From the NCBI RefSeq assembly GCF_000430725.1, contig NZ_AUMO01000045.1, forward strand, positions 1-64,000: a stretch of DNA of 64,000 bases, written 5' to 3'. A program made the position numbers and the translations under genes. The stretch comes from Azohydromonas australica DSM 1124 (GTDB lineage Bacteria > Pseudomonadota > Gammaproteobacteria > Burkholderiales > Burkholderiaceae_C). Of the stretch, positions 1 through 14,052 are shown piece by piece. The notes beneath the pieces were generated by a model. The model was not told the DNA's origin. It worked only from the letters and a program-made list of their open reading frames with translations, and ran no database searches. Numbering within the stretch: position 1 is the first letter of the stretch; each line of letters opens with the position of its first letter.

Positions 1-108
1 GCCCAGAACTGCGTGCACTGCAAGACCTGCGACATCAAGGACCCGACGCAGAACATCGTCTGGGTCACGCCCGAAGGCGGCGGCGGGCCCAACTACGGCG
101 GCATGTGA
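1..108 (+). CDS. Electron transfer flavoprotein-ubiquinone oxidoreductase, C-terminal fragment
   Basis: Only the last 35 codons are inside the window; the gene enters from the left edge. The visible tail has the [16 protein letters not shown] block, which carries two of the four cysteines that bind the [4Fe-4S] cluster in ETF-QO, and it ends with the family's glycine-rich [10 protein letters not shown] terminus. The enzyme passes electrons from electron-transfer flavoprotein, reduced by acyl-CoA and amine dehydrogenases, to membrane ubiquinone. Seen: the motif and the stop codon. Inferred: that the rest of the gene lies upstream and is intact. Confidence 0.9.
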   Translation, partial: AQNCVHCKTCDIKDPTQNIVWVTPEGGGGPNYGGM

Positions 109-243
109 GCCCGGCGCCGGCAGCCGCCGGCTAGCGGGTCTTGCGCAGGAAGACTTGTCTCTCGGCGACGACTGTTGTTTCTTTTGCGACATCCCGGGCG
201 GGACCGGGCGGAAGCCCGGGGCGCGGCTGCTACACTGCCGCCC
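109..243. other. Intergenic region ahead of the glycine riboswitch
   Basis: This stretch separates the ETF-QO stop from the riboswitch. It contains GC-rich inverted repeats (for example CCGGC/GCCGG around 115-132) without a T tract, so a clear intrinsic terminator is not visible. A TACACT hexamer at 231-236 is a possible -10 element for the riboswitch transcript, but I see no convincing -35 partner. Confidence 0.4.
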
Positions 244-466
244 GCCAGGAGAGAGCCCCCTTGAACGTGGGGCCGCCGAAGGCGCAGGGGCTCGGCTCCG
301 AACGCTCAGGCAAAAGGACTGGCAAGCGTCCTTCCAAGGACGACACCTCACTGGAGAGAGGCTGCACCCGTCACGGGTTTTTGCAGTCCACCGAAGGGGC
401 AAGCGCAGTGGCATCCTCAAGTCAGGGGCCCTCGCCAATCTCTCAGGTAAAGCGGACAGCGGGGGC
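244..466 (+). promoter_or_regulatory. Tandem glycine riboswitch (two aptamers)
   Basis: Two consecutive copies of the gcvT-type aptamer core are visible. The first begins GGAGAGAG near 248, has GCCGAAGGCGCAGG near 273-287 and ends CGCTCAGGCAAAAGGAC near 303-318. The second begins GGAGAGAGGCTGCACC near 353, has CACCGAAGGGGCAAGC near 389-404 and ends CTCTCAGGTAAAGCGGAC near 440-458. A short linker of about 30 bases separates them. This is the classic cooperative glycine sensor, usually an ON switch for glycine cleavage genes. A CCACC/GGTGG hairpin at 476-491, between aptamer 2 and the gcvT ribosome-binding site, could be the expression platform. Identification is strong; ON behaviour is inferred from the family. 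Confidence 0.95.
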
Positions 467-515
467 ACACAAGCTCCACCTTCACCGGTGGCCGCCCGCC
501 CTTGGGAGACCTGCC

Positions 516-1670
516 ATGACCGCTCCGACCGCCTCCTCGCCCGCCGACGCCTCGTCCACCCCTGCCCTGCAGCGCACGCCGCTGCACGCGCTGCACCTGG
601 AGCTGGGCGCGCGCATGGTGCCCTTCGCCGGCTACGAGATGCCGGTGAGCTACCCCGGCGGCATCCTGGCCGAGCACCGGCACTGCCGTGAGGCGGCGGC
701 CCTCTTCGACGTCTCGCACATGGGCCAGGTGCGCCTGGTGGGCCAGGACGCGGCGCTGGCGCTGGAGTCGCTGGTGCCGGTGGACGTGGCGGACCTGCCC
801 GTGGGCAAGCAGCGCTACGGCTTCTTCACCAACACCGCCGGCGGCATCCTGGATGACCTGATGGTCGCGCGCCGTCCGGACGACCTGTTCATGGTCATCA
901 ACGCCAGCCGCAAGGACCACGACCTGCAGCTGATGCGCACCCAGATCGGCCACCGCTGCCAGGTGATCTCCATGCCCGAGCGCGCGCTGCTGGCGCTGCA
1001 GGGCCCGCTGGCGGTGCAGGCGCTGGCGCAGCTGGACGCCGGCGTGGCGGCGCTGACCTTCATGGGCACCGGCACCTTCACGCTGGCCGGCGCCGAGTGC
1101 TTCGTCAGCCGCAGCGGCTACACCGGCGAGGACGGCTTCGAGATCTCCGTGCCGGCCGAGGCCGCCGAGGCCCTGGCCAAGGCGCTGCTCGCGCTGCCCG
1201 AAGTGAAGCCCGCCGGCCTGGGCGCGCGCGACACGCTGCGCCTGGAAGCGGGCCTGTGCCTCTACGGCCACGACATCGACGAGGACACCACGCCCGTGGA
1301 AGCGGCGCTGACCTGGGCCATCCAGAAGGTGCGCCGCCCGGGCGGCGCGCGCGCCGGCGGCTATCCGGGCAGCGCGGCCATCGAGGCCCAGCTGGCCAAC
1401 GGCGCGCCGCGCAAGCGCGTGGGCCTGCTCGGCCTGGAGCGCGCCCCGGTGCGCGAGGGCGCGCCGGTGCTGGACGCGCAGGGCCAGCGCGTGGGCAAGG
1501 TCACCAGCGGCACGATGTCGCCGCAGCTCGCCAAGCCCATCGCCATGGGCTACGTGGACACGGCGCACGCCGTGCCGGGCGCGGACCTCAGCGCCGAAGT
1601 GCGCCTGAAGCCGCAGCCCATGCGCGTGGTGGCCATGCCCTTCACGCCGCACCGCTACCACCGCGGCTGA
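516..1670 (+). CDS. gcvT: Glycine cleavage system T protein (aminomethyltransferase)
   Basis: GcvT takes the aminomethyl group from lipoylated H protein, releases ammonia and makes 5,10-methylene-tetrahydrofolate. The 384-residue product starts MTAPTASSPADASS and shows the family blocks RTPLHALHLELGARMVPFAGYEMPVSY near the N terminus, then SGYTGEDGFEI and GARDTLRLEAGLCLYGHD. The open frame extends upstream into the riboswitch, but the ATG at 516 is preceded by GGGAG at 504-508 and fits the family start. A run of about 15 Ala/Ser/Thr residues before the conserved region is a loose N-terminal extension. First gene of gcvTHP, under the glycine riboswitch. Cytoplasmic. Confidence 0.96.
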   Translation: MTAPTASSPADASSTPALQRTPLHALHLELGARMVPFAGYEMPVSYPGGILAEHRHCREAAALFDVSHMGQVRLVGQDAALALESLVPVDVADLPVGKQRYGFFTNTAGGILDDLMVARRPDDLFMVINASRKDHDLQLMRTQIGHRCQVISMPERALLALQGPLAVQALAQLDAGVAALTFMGTGTFTLAGAECFVSRSGYTGEDGFEISVPAEAAEALAKALLALPEVKPAGLGARDTLRLEAGLCLYGHDIDEDTTPVEAALTWAIQKVRRPGGARAGGYPGSAAIEAQLANGAPRKRVGLLGLERAPVREGAPVLDAQGQRVGKVTSGTMSPQLAKPIAMGYVDTAHAVPGADLSAEVRLKPQPMRVVAMPFTPHRYHRG

Positions 1671-1783
1671 CGACTCCCGCGCGGCGCCGGCCGCGGCACC
1701 CGCCGCCGGCGCCCGTCACGCAACATCCTCTTCGTTTCTCAACCCGGCGCCCGCAGCGCGCCGTCCGCCCAGGAGACCTGCCC

Positions 1784-2161
1784 ATGACCACCAAGTACAC
1801 GCCCGAACACGAGTGGATCAACATCGAGGACCACGATGCCGCCGTGGTCGGGATCACGCAGCACGCGCAGGACGCGCTGGGCGACGTGGTGTTCGTCGAT
1901 CTGCCCGAGGTGGGCAAGACCTACGCCAAGGGCGAGGTGGCAGGCGTGGTGGAGTCCGTCAAGGCCGCCGCCGACATCTACATGCCCGTCAGCGGCGAGG
2001 TGGTGGAGGTCAACGAGGCGCTGCGCGACCAGCCCGACCTGGCCAACTCCGACCCGATGGGCGAAGGCTGGTTCTTCAAGGTGCGCATCACCAACATGGC
2101 CGAGTTCGACGAGCTCATGGACGGCCCGGCCTACGACGTGCTGCTGAAGTCCGAGTCGTGA
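1784..2161 (+). CDS. gcvH: Glycine cleavage system H protein (lipoyl carrier)
   Basis: H protein is the lipoyl-bearing shuttle that moves the aminomethyl intermediate from P to T protein and is reoxidised by dihydrolipoamide dehydrogenase. The product is 125 residues, normal for the family. The lipoylation site is visible as VVESVKAAADIY with the modified lysine at about residue 60. ATG at 1784 follows AGGAG at 1771-1775. It lies 113 bases after gcvT and 135 before gcvP on the same strand, so one operon under the upstream riboswitch is likely. No L protein gene (lpd) is in the window. Confidence 0.97.
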   Translation: MTTKYTPEHEWINIEDHDAAVVGITQHAQDALGDVVFVDLPEVGKTYAKGEVAGVVESVKAAADIYMPVSGEVVEVNEALRDQPDLANSDPMGEGWFFKVRITNMAEFDELMDGPAYDVLLKSES

Positions 2162-2296
2162 TGCCCCCCGGCACGGGCCGCGAGCGCCCGTGCCGCCGGC
2201 GCGGCAAGTCGATTGCCGCGCCCCTCCCAAGCCCCCCAAGTCTCCGGCAGGCGCTCCTGGCCTGCGCCGCACACCCTCTCTTGCCGCCTCCTCACC

Positions 2297-5185
<2,889 letters not shown>

Positions 5186-5223
5186 AACGCCGTGCGGCCG
5201 GCAACGCCTGAAGGAGCACACGC

Positions 5224-6615
<1,392 letters not shown>

Positions 6616-6652
6616 GCGCTGCGCGAAGGCAGCGACCTGCAAGGAAGGACGG

Positions 6653-6847
6653 CTACTGCCGCGGCAGGCGCTGTTCCAGCGCCTCGCGCACCGCGGCCAC
6701 GTGCTCGCCCACGCGGTCGACGATGTCCTTCAACTCGTCTTCGGTGCAATGGAGTTGGTCACACCAGTAGCGCAGCTCGGCCGGGTCCATCGTGTTGACA
6801 CGGCCCGGGTCCATGGGCGTGAAGCCCGTGTGAGGTGCAGCTTGCAT
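6653..6847 (-). CDS. DUF3606-like small protein
   Basis: A 64-residue protein with the block [34 protein letters not shown] resembles the DUF3606 family, short proteins of unknown role whose core is two helices after an ELRYW motif. The start is decided by AAGGAG seven bases before the ATG at 6847; the longer open frame upstream is not needed. It stands alone between sdaA (convergent) and a minus-strand hypothetical. Function unknown; the family call is by motif only. Confidence 0.75.
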   Translation of the reverse strand: MQAAPHTGFTPMDPGRVNTMDPAELRYWCDQLHCTEDELKDIVDRVGEHVAAVREALEQRLPRQ

Positions 6848-6986
6848 GGTGACTCCTTCGCACGGCGCGGGCCACGAGTGCGGCCGCTTGGCGCCTGGCA
6901 GGACCAGCATCGCGCGGCGCCGTGGCAGGCGCCTTGAGCTGGCTCAGACCGGCAGTCGCGAGAGGGCGACCACCGGCAAGAACCTG

Positions 6987-7160
6987 TCAGCGCTTCTGGT
7001 CGAAGCGGCGGGCACGGCCGCCGACACGCCGGTCGTGTCCCAGCGGAGCGATGTAGAAGGGCTCGAACTTGCGGCCCTTGTCGGCACTGTCGGTCCCTTC
7101 GAACAGCGGGTCGGCAGGCTTGCGCTCGGCGGGGCGGTTGTGGGCGGCGTGCTTCGTCAT
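6987..7160 (-). CDS. Hypothetical small basic protein
   Basis: A possible 57-residue protein beginning MTKHAAHNRPAERK and ending in a basic RRVGGRARRFDQKR tail. I do not recognise a family. There is no clear ribosome-binding site before the ATG at 7160, and the reading frame could be chance in high-GC DNA. Its proline, lysine and glutamate content is less Ala/Arg/Gly-skewed than the shadow frames around, which is the only reason to list it. It lies between the DUF3606-like gene and gluconokinase, all on the minus strand. Confidence 0.35.
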   Translation of the reverse strand: MTKHAAHNRPAERKPADPLFEGTDSADKGRKFEPFYIAPLGHDRRVGGRARRFDQKR

Positions 7161-7252
7161 GGCTGATACGTCGTGGCGTCCATCGGGACGGTCACTGCAC
7201 AACGGAGCAACCCCCGGACCGGATGACAGCCAGGTGCAAGTTTTTTCGCGTC

Positions 7253-7753
7253 CTAGGGTTTTCCTGAGGAACCAAGCTGGCGCAGCGCCTCTGCCCGCAG
7301 CGCCTCGGGCGGCAGCGTCGCATCGAGCTCGACCACGCCAGGCTCGCCGGCCGGCGACTCCAGCGTCGCGAGCTGGCTGTCCACCAAGCTGGAAGGAAAG
7401 AAATGCGAGGCGCGCGCGCCCACGCGGCGCAAGGCCTCCTCGCGGCTCAGCACCAGGTGCACGAAGCGCAGGCCCGGCGCCGCGGCGCGCAGCCGGTCAC
7501 GGTAGGCCTGCTTGAGCGCCGAGCAGGTCAGCACCGTGCCGTCCGGCGCCGCGGCCAGCTCGCCGGCCAGCGCGTCCAGCCAGCCGGCGCGGTCCGCATC
7601 GGTCAGCGGTATGCCGTCCCGCATCTTTTGCTGGTTGGCCGGCGGGTGGAAGTCGTCGCCCTCCACCAGCGGCAGGCCCAGCGCGCGCGCCAGGTCGGCG
7701 CCCAGGCTCGACTTGCCGCACCCCGCCACGCCCATGACCACGATCGAATCCAT
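7253..7753 (-). CDS. gntK: Gluconokinase
   Basis: Phosphorylates D-gluconate to 6-phosphogluconate with ATP, feeding the Entner-Doudoroff or pentose phosphate route. The 166-residue product has the P-loop MGVAGCGKSS at the N terminus, the family DDFHPPANQQKMRDGIPLTDADR substrate block and CSALKQAYRDRLR in the middle. Start ATG at 7753 is preceded by GGGAG; the frame is open further upstream without support. It is divergent from the LacI-family regulator at 7960, with two matching palindromes in between, so gluconate-responsive repression is likely. No gluconate transporter or edd/eda genes lie nearby. Confidence 0.94.
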   Translation of the reverse strand: MDSIVVMGVAGCGKSSLGADLARALGLPLVEGDDFHPPANQQKMRDGIPLTDADRAGWLDALAGELAAAPDGTVLTCSALKQAYRDRLRAAAPGLRFVHLVLSREEALRRVGARASHFFPSSLVDSQLATLESPAGEPGVVELDATLPPEALRAEALRQLGSSGKP

Positions 7754-7798
7754 TCCAGCTCCCGAAACACGACGGTCCACATTGATGTGAACCTGATT

Positions 7799-7812
7799 GG
7801 ACAGCGCTACCC
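7799..7812. promoter_or_regulatory. Putative LacI-family operator, gntK side
   Basis: GGACAGCGCTACCC has the central AGCGCT typical of LacI-family operators, in a GGNNAGCGCTNNCC palindrome. It sits 45 bases upstream of the gntK start codon. Its first 11 bases repeat exactly in the site at 7905-7918. Binding by the neighbouring regulator is inferred. Confidence 0.6.
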
Positions 7813-7904
7813 CACTGCGACACAAAAAACGGACCATCCGGTCCGCCTCTTCCTGCTCCATGTACCCTTCGCCCTCAGCAAGTTAACACTTTGCAACAAG
7901 GCTG

Positions 7905-7918
7905 GGACAGCGCTATCC
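7905..7918. promoter_or_regulatory. Putative LacI-family operator, regulator side
   Basis: GGACAGCGCTATCC is a near-perfect palindrome (one mismatched pair) and matches the site at 7799 in 13 of 14 bases. It lies 41 bases upstream of the regulator's ATG. Start-to-start distance between the two sites is 106 bases, close to ten helical turns, so both sites face the same side of the helix and looping is possible. Confidence 0.6.
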
Positions 7919-7959
7919 TAAAACAAGCGCAAGCATCACGACACAGGGCAATTACCGAG

Positions 7960-8979
7960 ATGAGTTCCATCAGACGCCGGGCCACGGGCCGCATCACGCT
8001 GAACGAAGTGGCGCAGGCCGCCGGCGTGAGCCCCATCACCGCCTCGCGCGCCTTGCGCGGCCAGCGCAGCGTGGACCCGGCGCTGGTGGCGCGGGTGCAG
8101 GAAGCGGCGCAGCAGTTGGGCTACGTGCCCGATCCGGCTGCCCGAGCGCTGGCCTCGGCGCGCAGCTCGCAGGTGGTGGTGCTGGTGCCCATGCTCAGCA
8201 ACACCGTGTTCGTCGATCTGCTGGAAGCGGTCCACGCCACGCTGATGCCCGCGGGCTACCAGATGCTCATCGGCGTGACGCACTACGACCCGGCCGAGGA
8301 GGAAGAGCTGCTGCGCGGCTACATGGCGCACCGTCCGGCTGGCCTGCTGCTCACGGGCTTCGACCGCACCGAGGGCAGCCGTCAGCTGATCGAATCGGCC
8401 GGCGTGCCCTGCGTGCACCTGATGGAAACCTCCGACACGCCGGGCGTGCACAGCGTGGGCTTCTCTCAGACGGCCGCGGGCTACGCGATGACGCGCCACC
8501 TCATCGAGCGCGGGCGCCGGCGCGTGATGTTCATCGGCGCGCAACTGGACCCGCGCACGCTGCAGCGGCTGCAGGGCTACCGGGATGCGCTGCGCGGCGC
8601 GGGCCTCCACGACCCTGGGCTGGAGCTGCTGGATCCGCGGCGCTCGTCGATGGCGCTGGGCGCGGAGCTGTTCGAGCGCGCCCTGCAGCAGTGCGAGGAC
8701 GCCGATGCCCTCTTCTGTTGCAACGACGACTTGGCGCAAGGCGGGCTGCTGGCGGCACTGCGCCTGGGCGTGCCAGTGCCGCAGCGCGTGGCCGTGGCCG
8801 GGTTCAACGACCTTGCCGGCAGCGACCAGATGCTGCCGCCGCTGACCACCGTGCGCACGCCGCGCGAACAGATCGGACGCCAGGGCGCCGCCATGCTGCT
8901 GCAGCTCATGCGGGGTGAGACGGCGGTTCGCAGCAGCGTCGATGTGGGTTGCACCCTGGTGACCCGGGGCAGCACTTGA
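7960..8979 (+). CDS. LacI-family transcriptional regulator (GntR-like gluconate repressor)
   Basis: The 339-residue product has an N-terminal helix-turn-helix (ITLNEVAQAAGVSPITASRALRG) with the LacI-family hinge (PDPAARALAS) and a periplasmic-binding-protein-like effector domain ending in the PLTTVRTPREQIGRQGAAMLLQLM dimer region. Divergent placement from gntK and the repeated operator-like palindromes suggest it represses gluconokinase and itself until gluconate or its phosphate binds. I chose ATG 7960 because it places the DNA-binding domain at the terminus; the frame is open to 7891. Ligand identity is inferred from the neighbour. Confidence 0.88.
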   Translation: MSSIRRRATGRITLNEVAQAAGVSPITASRALRGQRSVDPALVARVQEAAQQLGYVPDPAARALASARSSQVVVLVPMLSNTVFVDLLEAVHATLMPAGYQMLIGVTHYDPAEEEELLRGYMAHRPAGLLLTGFDRTEGSRQLIESAGVPCVHLMETSDTPGVHSVGFSQTAAGYAMTRHLIERGRRRVMFIGAQLDPRTLQRLQGYRDALRGAGLHDPGLELLDPRRSSMALGAELFERALQQCEDADALFCCNDDLAQGGLLAALRLGVPVPQRVAVAGFNDLAGSDQMLPPLTTVRTPREQIGRQGAAMLLQLMRGETAVRSSVDVGCTLVTRGST

Positions 8980-9157
8980 TTCCCGATGTAAGCGAGCCAT
9001 CACCTTCCAAGGTGCATTTGTTACAGCTACCGTTACAGATGGAAAACCTGGGTTGTTCGCCGCGGCCGTGACCTTTATGGTCCGGGCTCCCCGCCCCGGC
9101 AGGCCGAAGCACGGCCCGGTCCGGCTCCCGCTAGAGGGAACAGAAGGAGAGAACCAC

Positions 9158-9898
9158 GTGTCGACTTCCCCGCAACGCGCCACCTCCCCTCGCAGCCCGC
9201 GCACCCCGCTGGCTGCCGCCACAGAAGCCACGCTTGAACATTCCCACGGCGCTGCCATCAACACTCCCCTGGGCGCTTCCGCCAACGAGGCCCGTGCCTC
9301 CAGCGAGGCCACGCTGGACGAAGTGATCAACGGCTGGGGCGAGCGCGTGGGCCGCGAGCAGCTGCGCTGGCACCTGGCCGCCATCAACGCGATGCTCAGC
9401 GGCACGCAGCACCTGGGCGAGGCCCAGGCCGAGCTCAGCCGCCAAGTGATGCAGGGCCTGCAGCAACTTGATGGAGAACTTGGCGAGGCCCGCAACCTCA
9501 GCGACCTCGCCAGCGTCCAGGCCAGCCTGGCTCGCGCCGACTTCGACGCCCTGCTGCGCTTCGCCACCCGCCTCACCGAGCTGGGCACCGACCAGTGGCT
9601 GCAGGTGGCCCAGGCCACCGGCAACGGCTTGCTGCGGCTGCAGAGCGCCTACTGGGAATCGGCGCTCAACTTCTTCAAGCTGCAGGCCGCCCTCGGCGGC
9701 TCCTCCGAGATGATCGAAGCCGAGGTGGAGCATGTGCTCAGCCCCATGGCCGCCAGCCCGCTGATGTGGCCGGCGCAGGAAGCCGGCCGGCAGGTGGCGC
9801 AGATGGCGGCCAACGGCTGGAACGACTGGCTGAGCTGGTCCGGCCACGTCGCCGACGCCGGCCGCACGCTCTTCAACGACAACACGCGCAAGCACTGA
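9158..9898 (+). CDS. Phasin-family (polyhydroxyalkanoate granule-associated) protein
   Basis: The 246-residue product has no signal peptide or membrane segment. It is rich in Ala, Leu, Glu and Gln with long amphipathic helices (for example LNEAQAELSRQVMQ-type heptads and DFDALLRFATRLTELGTDQWLQVAQATGN), as in phasins that coat polyhydroxyalkanoate granules. The start is a GTG at 9158 with AAGGAG at 9144-9149; the in-frame ATG further up has no such site. An intracellular PHB depolymerase at 55160 supports PHA metabolism in this organism. Family assignment is by composition and weak similarity, so it is less sure than the metabolic enzymes here. Confidence 0.65.
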   Translation: MSTSPQRATSPRSPRTPLAAATEATLEHSHGAAINTPLGASANEARASSEATLDEVINGWGERVGREQLRWHLAAINAMLSGTQHLGEAQAELSRQVMQGLQQLDGELGEARNLSDLASVQASLARADFDALLRFATRLTELGTDQWLQVAQATGNGLLRLQSAYWESALNFFKLQAALGGSSEMIEAEVEHVLSPMAASPLMWPAQEAGRQVAQMAANGWNDWLSWSGHVADAGRTLFNDNTRKH

Positions 9899-9932
9899 AG
9901 CGCTGAAGCGGCAGCCGCCGCGGCTCCCAAGC

Positions 9933-9959
9933 AAAACCGGCCCTCGCGGGCCGGTTTTC
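9933..9959. terminator. Bidirectional intrinsic terminator
   Basis: ACCGGCCC/GGGCCGGT hairpin with a TCGC loop, flanked by AAAA on the left and TTTT on the right, between the convergent phasin gene and aroC. It should act for both strands. Confidence 0.9.
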
Positions 9960-10024
9960 TCATTCTGGGCCGCAGGAACGAAGTGCCGCCACGGTGGGCG
10001 AAGTGCCTGGCCCTGCCGGCGCGC

Positions 10025-11128
10025 TCAGCGCGGCGCGGACGCCGGGATCTGCGGCAGCGGCAGCGCCACGTCGCCGCACTGGGCGCGGTGGCGCAGCACG
10101 TGGTCCATCACCACCAGCGCCAGCAGCGCTTCCGCGATGGGCGTGGCGCGGATGCCCACGCAGGGGTCGTGGCGACCGAAGGTCTGCACCGTGGTCGGCT
10201 GGCCGGCGCGGTCGATGGAGGCGCGCGGCACGCGGATCGAGCTCGTGGGCTTGATGGCGAGCGACACCACCAGGTCCTGCCCTGTGCTCACGCCACCCAG
10301 TACACCGCCGGCATGGTTGCTGGTGAAACCTTCGGGCGTGAGCTCGTCGCCATGCTCGGAGCCGCGCTGCGCCACGCTGCGGAAGCCGTCGCCGATCTCC
10401 ACGCCCTTGACGGCATTGAGGCCCATCATGGCGTGGGCGATGTCGGCATCGATCCGGTCGAACAGCGGCTCGCCCAGCCCGGCCGGAACGCCCTGCGCGA
10501 TGACGCTGATGCGCGCGCCGATGGAGTCGCCGTCGCGGCGCAGCTGGTCCATCTGCGCCTCCAGCTCGGGAATGAGGCTGGCGTTGGCGGCGAAGAAGGG
10601 GTTGTTGGGAATGTGCTCGAAGCCCTCGAAGGGGATCTCGGTCGCGCCCAGCGCCGACATCCAGCCGATGAAGCGCATGCCGTACTTGTGCTGCAGCCAC
10701 TTCCTGGCCACCGCGCCGGCAGCCACCGTGGGCGCCGTCAGCCGCGCCGAGGAACGCCCGCCGCCGCGCGGATCGCGCACGCCGTACTTGCGCCAGTAGG
10801 CGTAGTCGGCATGGCCGGGGCGGAAGGTGTCGAGCAGGTTGCCGTAGTCCTTGCTGCGCTGGTCGGTGTTGCGGATCAGCAGGCAGATCGGCGTGCCGGT
10901 GGTCTGGCCCTCGTACACGCCGGAGAGGATCTCCACCGCGTCGGCCTCGCTGCGCTGCGTCACGTGGCGCGAGGTGCCGGGGCGGCGGCGGTCCAGCTCG
11001 GGCTGGATGTCGGCCTCGCTGAGCGCGAGCCCGGGCGGGCAGCCGTCGATCACGCAGCCGATGGCCGGGCCGTGGCTTTCGCCGAAGTTGGTGACGCGGA
11101 AGAGTTCGCCAAGGGTGCTGCCGGACAT
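10025..11128 (-). CDS. aroC: Chorismate synthase
   Basis: Converts 5-enolpyruvylshikimate-3-phosphate to chorismate using reduced FMN, the last step of the shikimate pathway. The 367-residue product has all three family signatures: [18 protein letters not shown] near the N terminus, [22 protein letters not shown] in the middle, and [16 protein letters not shown] near the C terminus. Start ATG at 11128 ([10 protein letters not shown]) is the usual family start; the frame is open 33 bases further up. It is followed by the bidirectional terminator at 9933. Confidence 0.97.
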   Translation of the reverse strand: MSGSTLGELFRVTNFGESHGPAIGCVIDGCPPGLALSEADIQPELDRRRPGTSRHVTQRSEADAVEILSGVYEGQTTGTPICLLIRNTDQRSKDYGNLLDTFRPGHADYAYWRKYGVRDPRGGGRSSARLTAPTVAAGAVARKWLQHKYGMRFIGWMSALGATEIPFEGFEHIPNNPFFAANASLIPELEAQMDQLRRDGDSIGARISVIAQGVPAGLGEPLFDRIDADIAHAMMGLNAVKGVEIGDGFRSVAQRGSEHGDELTPEGFTSNHAGGVLGGVSTGQDLVVSLAIKPTSSIRVPRASIDRAGQPTTVQTFGRHDPCVGIRATPIAEALLALVVMDHVLRHRAQCGDVALPLPQIPASAPR

Positions 11129-11161
11129 GCTGGTGCGCTGCGAAGTGAATCGGTCGGACAA

Positions 11162-11190
11162 AGAAAAAGGGCCCGCTCGTGCGGGCCCCT
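11162..11190 (-). terminator. Intrinsic terminator of the CBS-domain gene
   Basis: On the minus strand GGGCCCGC and GCGGGCCC form an 8-bp stem with a four-base loop, followed by TTTTTCTTT. It lies 27 bases after the CBS gene stop and just upstream of aroC. Confidence 0.9.
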
Positions 11191-11216
11191 CATTGTGACA
11201 GCCGCTTGGCCGTGGA

Positions 11217-11696
11217 TCAGGCGGCCGGCGGCAGCGGCGCCGCGGCGGTGGCGCCCTCTTCCTCGGCCGGCCAGTCGCGGATGTAGGCCTTGAGCATGCG
11301 GTTCTCGAAGTCCTGCGCGTCCACCACGGCCTTGGCCACGTCGTAGAAGGAGATCACGCCCATGAGCGTGCGCTTGTCCAGCACCGGCATGTAGCGCGCA
11401 TGGCGCTGCAGCATCATGCGCCGCACCTCGTCCATCGGCGTCTCGGGCGTGCAGCTCAGCGGGAAGTCGTCCATCACGCTGCGCACCGTGGCGTCTTCGA
11501 GCTTGCCGCCCGTGCGCACCACGGCCTGGATGGCTTCGCGGAAGGTCAGCATGCCCACCACGTCGCCATAGCTCACCACGACCAGCGAGCCGATGTCGTG
11601 CTCGGCCATGGTCTGCAATGCTTGGGCCAGAGACTGGTCCGGCGAGACGGTGAAGAGGGCGCTGCCCTTGACGCGAAGGATGTCGCTGACCTTCAT
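11217..11696 (-). CDS. CBS-domain protein
   Basis: The 159-residue protein is almost entirely a pair of CBS motifs: [48 protein letters not shown] (about 1-55) and [48 protein letters not shown] (about 68-120), with a short Ala/Pro tail. Such stand-alone pairs bind adenosine nucleotides and regulate a partner; the partner is unknown here. ATG at 11696 follows GGGGA. Its own terminator separates it from aroC. Confidence 0.88.
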   Translation of the reverse strand: MKVSDILRVKGSALFTVSPDQSLAQALQTMAEHDIGSLVVVSYGDVVGMLTFREAIQAVVRTGGKLEDATVRSVMDDFPLSCTPETPMDEVRRMMLQRHARYMPVLDKRTLMGVISFYDVAKAVVDAQDFENRMLKAYIRDWPAEEEGATAAAPLPPAA

Positions 11697-11771
11697 GAAA
11701 TTCCCCAGGAAATTAGAAAAACAAACTGCATCCAACATATCACAGCGCCCAGTGCAATCCCTTACGCGCAA

Positions 11772-12716
11772 TCACCATGGGCGCAATGCGGAGAGCATCG
11801 CGTCCACCATGGCCTGCAGGTCGTAGCGCGGCTGCCAGCCCCAGTCGGCGCGCGCGGGCGCGTCGTCGATGGAGGCCGGCCAGCTCTGGGCGATGGCCTG
11901 ACGGAAGTCGGGCTCGCAGTGCAGCGTGAAGCCGGGCAGGCGCTGCGCGATCGCGTCGGCGATCTGGCGCGGCGTGAAGCTCATGCCCGCCAGGTTGTAG
12001 CTGCGGCGCTCGCGGATGGCTTCGGCCGGCGCCGCCATCAGCTCCAGCGTGGCGCGGATGGCATCGGGCATGAACATCATCGGCAGCGCCTGGTCCTCGC
12101 GCAGGAAGCAGGTGTAGCGGTTCTGCGCCAGCGCGGCGTGGAAGATCTCCACGGCGTAGTCGGTCGTGCCGCCGCCGGGCGGCGTCTTCCAGCTGATGAG
12201 GCCGGGGTAGCGCAGGCTGCGCACGTCCACGCCGTGGCGGCGGTGGTACCACGCGCACCAGCCCTCGCCCGCGAGCTTGGAGATGCCGTAGACGGTGTCG
12301 GGCTCCATCACTGTGTGCTGCGGCGTGGCGTCCTTGGGCGTGGAGGCGCCGAAGGCGGCGATGGAGCTGGGCCAGAACACGCGCTGCAGCGGCAGCGTGC
12401 GCGCCAGCTCCAGCACGTTGATCAGGCTCTTCATGTTCAGGTCCCAGGCCCAGGTCGGGTGCTGCTCGCCGCGCGCCGACAGCGCCGCGGCCAGCAGGTA
12501 GAGCTGCGTGATGCCGTGCCGGCGCGCCACCTCGCCCAGCGCGGCGGCATCGGTGGCGTCGAGCACCTCGTGCGCCACGCCCGGCACACGGCCCGTGGGC
12601 GCCAGGTCGGCCGACACCACCGCCTCGCGCCCATGGCACTGCACCAGCGCCTCGACCAGCTCGCTGCCGATCTGACCGTTGGCCCCCACCACCAGGATCT
12701 TCAGAGCTTCGCCCAC
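11772..12716 (-). CDS. L-threonine 3-dehydrogenase, short-chain (epimerase-like) type
   Basis: NAD-dependent oxidation of L-threonine to 2-amino-3-ketobutyrate. The 314-residue extended short-chain dehydrogenase has a Rossmann GANGQIG motif at the start, a catalytic YGISK, and the SWKTPPGGGTTDYAVEIF block seen in the UDP-glucose-epimerase-like threonine dehydrogenases known from Cupriavidus. The start is probably GTG at 12716, preceded by AGGGGG; no ATG is available. It begins 26 bases after kbl, so the two form a threonine-to-glycine plus acetyl-CoA pathway. A general sugar epimerase is less likely given the kbl linkage. Confidence 0.88.
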   Translation of the reverse strand: MGEALKILVVGANGQIGSELVEALVQCHGREAVVSADLAPTGRVPGVAHEVLDATDAAALGEVARRHGITQLYLLAAALSARGEQHPTWAWDLNMKSLINVLELARTLPLQRVFWPSSIAAFGASTPKDATPQHTVMEPDTVYGISKLAGEGWCAWYHRRHGVDVRSLRYPGLISWKTPPGGGTTDYAVEIFHAALAQNRYTCFLREDQALPMMFMPDAIRATLELMAAPAEAIRERRSYNLAGMSFTPRQIADAIAQRLPGFTLHCEPDFRQAIAQSWPASIDDAPARADWGWQPRYDLQAMVDAMLSALRPW

Positions 12717-12742
12717 GCCGCCCCCTGCTCCACGCCCCGCCG

Positions 12743-13957
<1,215 letters not shown>

Positions 13958-14052
13958 AGGCGGCTCCCTTGCGGCATCAGGCCGCGCCTGACGGCACCGT
14001 AGCGGCATGCCGCCCTGGTGTCAGCAAGGATCTTGCGCCCGGGGCTGCGCGC

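Noticed and set aside
141..515. An N-terminal extension of GcvT reaching through the glycine riboswitch
   Set aside because: The extension has no protein-like composition and overlaps a highly conserved structured RNA; ATG 516 has GGGAG and the family start.
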